Assembly: GCA_037389465.1 (NCBI GenBank)
Contig: JAZARR010000008.1
Coordinates: 2,481,501-2,545,500, forward strand
DNA: 64,000 nucleotides
Direction: 5' to 3'
Origin: Baylisascaris procyonis
Lineage: Eukaryota > Nematoda > Chromadorea > Rhabditida > Ascarididae
The notes beneath the pieces are model-generated. The model saw nothing but the letters and a program-made list of their open reading frames with translations, searched no databases and was not told where the DNA came from. The position numbers and the translations under genes are program-made. Below, piece after piece: positions 62,531 through 64,000 of the stretch (the stretch's first letter is position 1; each line of letters opens with the position of its first letter).

Positions 62531-63830
62531 TTACAGCTGAATACTTCTGGTGTAATCGTACTCAATCGTTGGTATCACCGCCTGCAAAAGCGATATTCTA
62601 TCAAATCAAACACTGTCCTTTATTCAGCCTTCTCTTTACCAACTGGCACCTTAAAATGTAGGAAACCCGTGATCCCACTGATTTCATTTGAAAATTATAA
62701 GGTATAGATATATCTTATTATGATTAAAAAATATTGCCCTATACTTTAACAAGCTATTTCACCATAGTTTGTTGAGTGCCCTTATAAATGAACGAATTCG
62801 CTTTAAAAAAATAAATAAATAAATAAATAAACGAGAACTACTTTCTCTAATACGACAATAAACTTGCACACGCATACCTGCACAAACTTGAGGAATATAA
62901 GCAAGTAGTGCTCAACGGTAAGTTCTTTCCCACTCTCAGCAAGTTGTTCAATGAGTCTCTTCATCACCTCTGCATGTCTGCACGGATGTATTGAAGCCAT
63001 TTGTGTGTTGTGCAAATGTGGATGTGTCTCGATTGTTATTGTTTTATTCGCATGATCCTAAACGATCATCAATATGCATCCACTGAATACATAATAAAAC
63101 TATCCCAATTCATGAGTAGAATGAATGCTTTTGCAGGTAAAACTTGAAATTGTGATTTCCAATTTTACAAACAAGCATCCTAACTGATAGGCCATAACGA
63201 CAAATTTCAACGTCGCTTTTGAATACTAAAAAAATTAGCAATAGAAATTTGAAGTGTACCTTGGAATTCCAGATAATGTGAAGAGTTATTTAAAATAAAA
63301 TCAACATTTCACTAACATAAGTAAAAAAACGATGATTTCGCAAAATTTCTTAGTGAAAAAAACAGAAATTTACATTTAAAAAAACGTTTTGAAACAAAAT
63401 AAAATTTCCGCATTCATGATATGTGCTAGAATTATTATGAACCTCTTCAAGGTGTTATCGGATCACTACATAAACACTCAGATGAGAGAACTCTCAATCC
63501 TATTTCAAATCAGTTAATCATAAAGAAAAAAAGACCAATTTTCCCTTTCTAAGTTCTAAGCGGACTACACATTCATCTGAAGGCTCGCTAACATCATCTC
63601 AATTATTTTTCCTTGGCATAGCTTTAGGAAGGAATAAAAAATTTTTAGAAATTTTCTTCAAGTATATTTAAAAAAAAAAGAGCAAACTCAACTTGAAAAA
63701 ATAAAGAAATATTTTCAGGCAAAAGAAACAATAGCATATAGAATCGAACCTGAGAAAAATCTTCATTCATCTTTTCAACACTCAACGGTTTCTTAGCTTC
63801 ATCGTAGCCCGATAACCACAATCGTGGCAC
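62531..63830 (-). CDS. atg-3: Autophagy E2-like enzyme ATG3, C-terminal part
   Basis: ATG3 transfers the ubiquitin-like ATG8/LGG proteins to phosphatidylethanolamine on forming autophagosomes, in the cytosol. Three 3' exons are visible: 63830-63750, 63057-62878 and 62581-62531, all phase 0, giving 103 residues; the rest of the gene (ATG3 is about 310 residues) lies right of the window. Exon 1 here reads [20 protein letters not shown], exon 2 holds the active site [16 protein letters not shown], whose Cys is the thioester-forming catalytic residue, followed by [11 protein letters not shown], and the last exon reads [16 protein letters not shown] and stops. The tail differs from the human one only at the very end. 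All match ATG3 motifs closely. Intron 62879-... carries a short AAAT run next to the exon. Confidence 0.95.
62807..62832. repeat. (AAAT)n run
   Basis: AAATAAATAAATAAATAAATAA in the last intron of atg-3; a similar TTTA run lies near 29993-30020. Confidence 0.85.
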
Positions 63831-64000
63831 CTATAAATACAACTTCATCACAAACCATAAATGCGCACTATGTTTCCATATTTCGGTGGCATATCACGAT
63901 AAAAACTTGACAGATCCGCGTCGATCCTTGGCGAATAGACGGATCGTCAGGTGATCAGGTGATTAAGATAAAAGTTCTACTCCACAACCTCGCATCTGTT
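63831..64000. other. atg-3 intron at the window edge
   Basis: No match to the expected preceding ATG3 segment (the RTYDL..YDKYYQ region) was found here, so this is taken as intron. Confidence 0.5.

Noticed and set aside
1..64000. CRISPR arrays, bacterial operons, insertion sequences, integrated virus or polymerase-bearing transposons
   Set aside because: No regularly spaced repeats, no transposase, reverse transcriptase or capsid-like frames were seen; all recognised genes are eukaryotic with introns.

Overview
The window is nuclear DNA of a nematode. Three genes of the cuticle-collagen family, with the nematode N-terminal box, an RxxR processing site, Gly-X-Y blocks and a G-[IL]-C-P-x-Y-C tail, settle the phylum. 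Nematode-type splice sites (mostly TTTCAG/TTGCAG acceptors) and AT-rich spacers agree. The sequence is clearly diverged from Caenorhabditis, but species and clade cannot be read from it. All gene models were built by eye from splice sites, reading phase and remembered family motifs; no alignment was run.

Layout. (1) 1-11284, plus strand: the 3' part of the gene for CPSF160 (cpsf-1), 16 exons with matching phases, carrying two tRNA-like repeat copies and one candidate extra in-frame exon. (2) 11285-14764: a convergent intergenic stretch with weak coding islands. (3) 14765-20210, minus strand: a complete seven-exon TauE/SafE-family membrane transporter of 385 residues. (4) 20211-35238: a gene-poor stretch with several unassigned exon-like islands, the best at 25.5-25.9, 27.6-28.2 and 30.9-31.2 kb. 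(5) 35239-35788, plus strand: a likely new 140-residue secreted cysteine-rich protein. (6) 36886-38543, plus strand: cuticle collagen A; a decayed relic of a collagen last exon lies at 41033-41259. (7) 44813-46558, plus strand: a likely new 145-residue secreted, threonine-rich protein with a candidate trans-splice acceptor and poly(A) signal. (8) 51329-53362 and 57009-58350, minus strand: collagens B and C. (9) 60362-63830: an unassigned plus-strand exon, a two-ORF membrane protein (minus) and the 3' half of atg-3 (minus), cut by the window edge.

The genes do not form one pathway. cpsf-1 (mRNA 3' end processing) and atg-3 (autophagy E2 enzyme) are housekeeping genes. The collagens are a small paralogous cluster with identical exon architecture, TATA boxes 36-46 nt before the start codon and, in B and C, a shared core promoter motif; with the relic they record local duplication and loss. 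The two small secreted-protein genes lie among the collagens and are the most novel-looking content. Long spacers are AT-rich and hold (TA)n microsatellites, a minisatellite, short palindromes and low-complexity runs.
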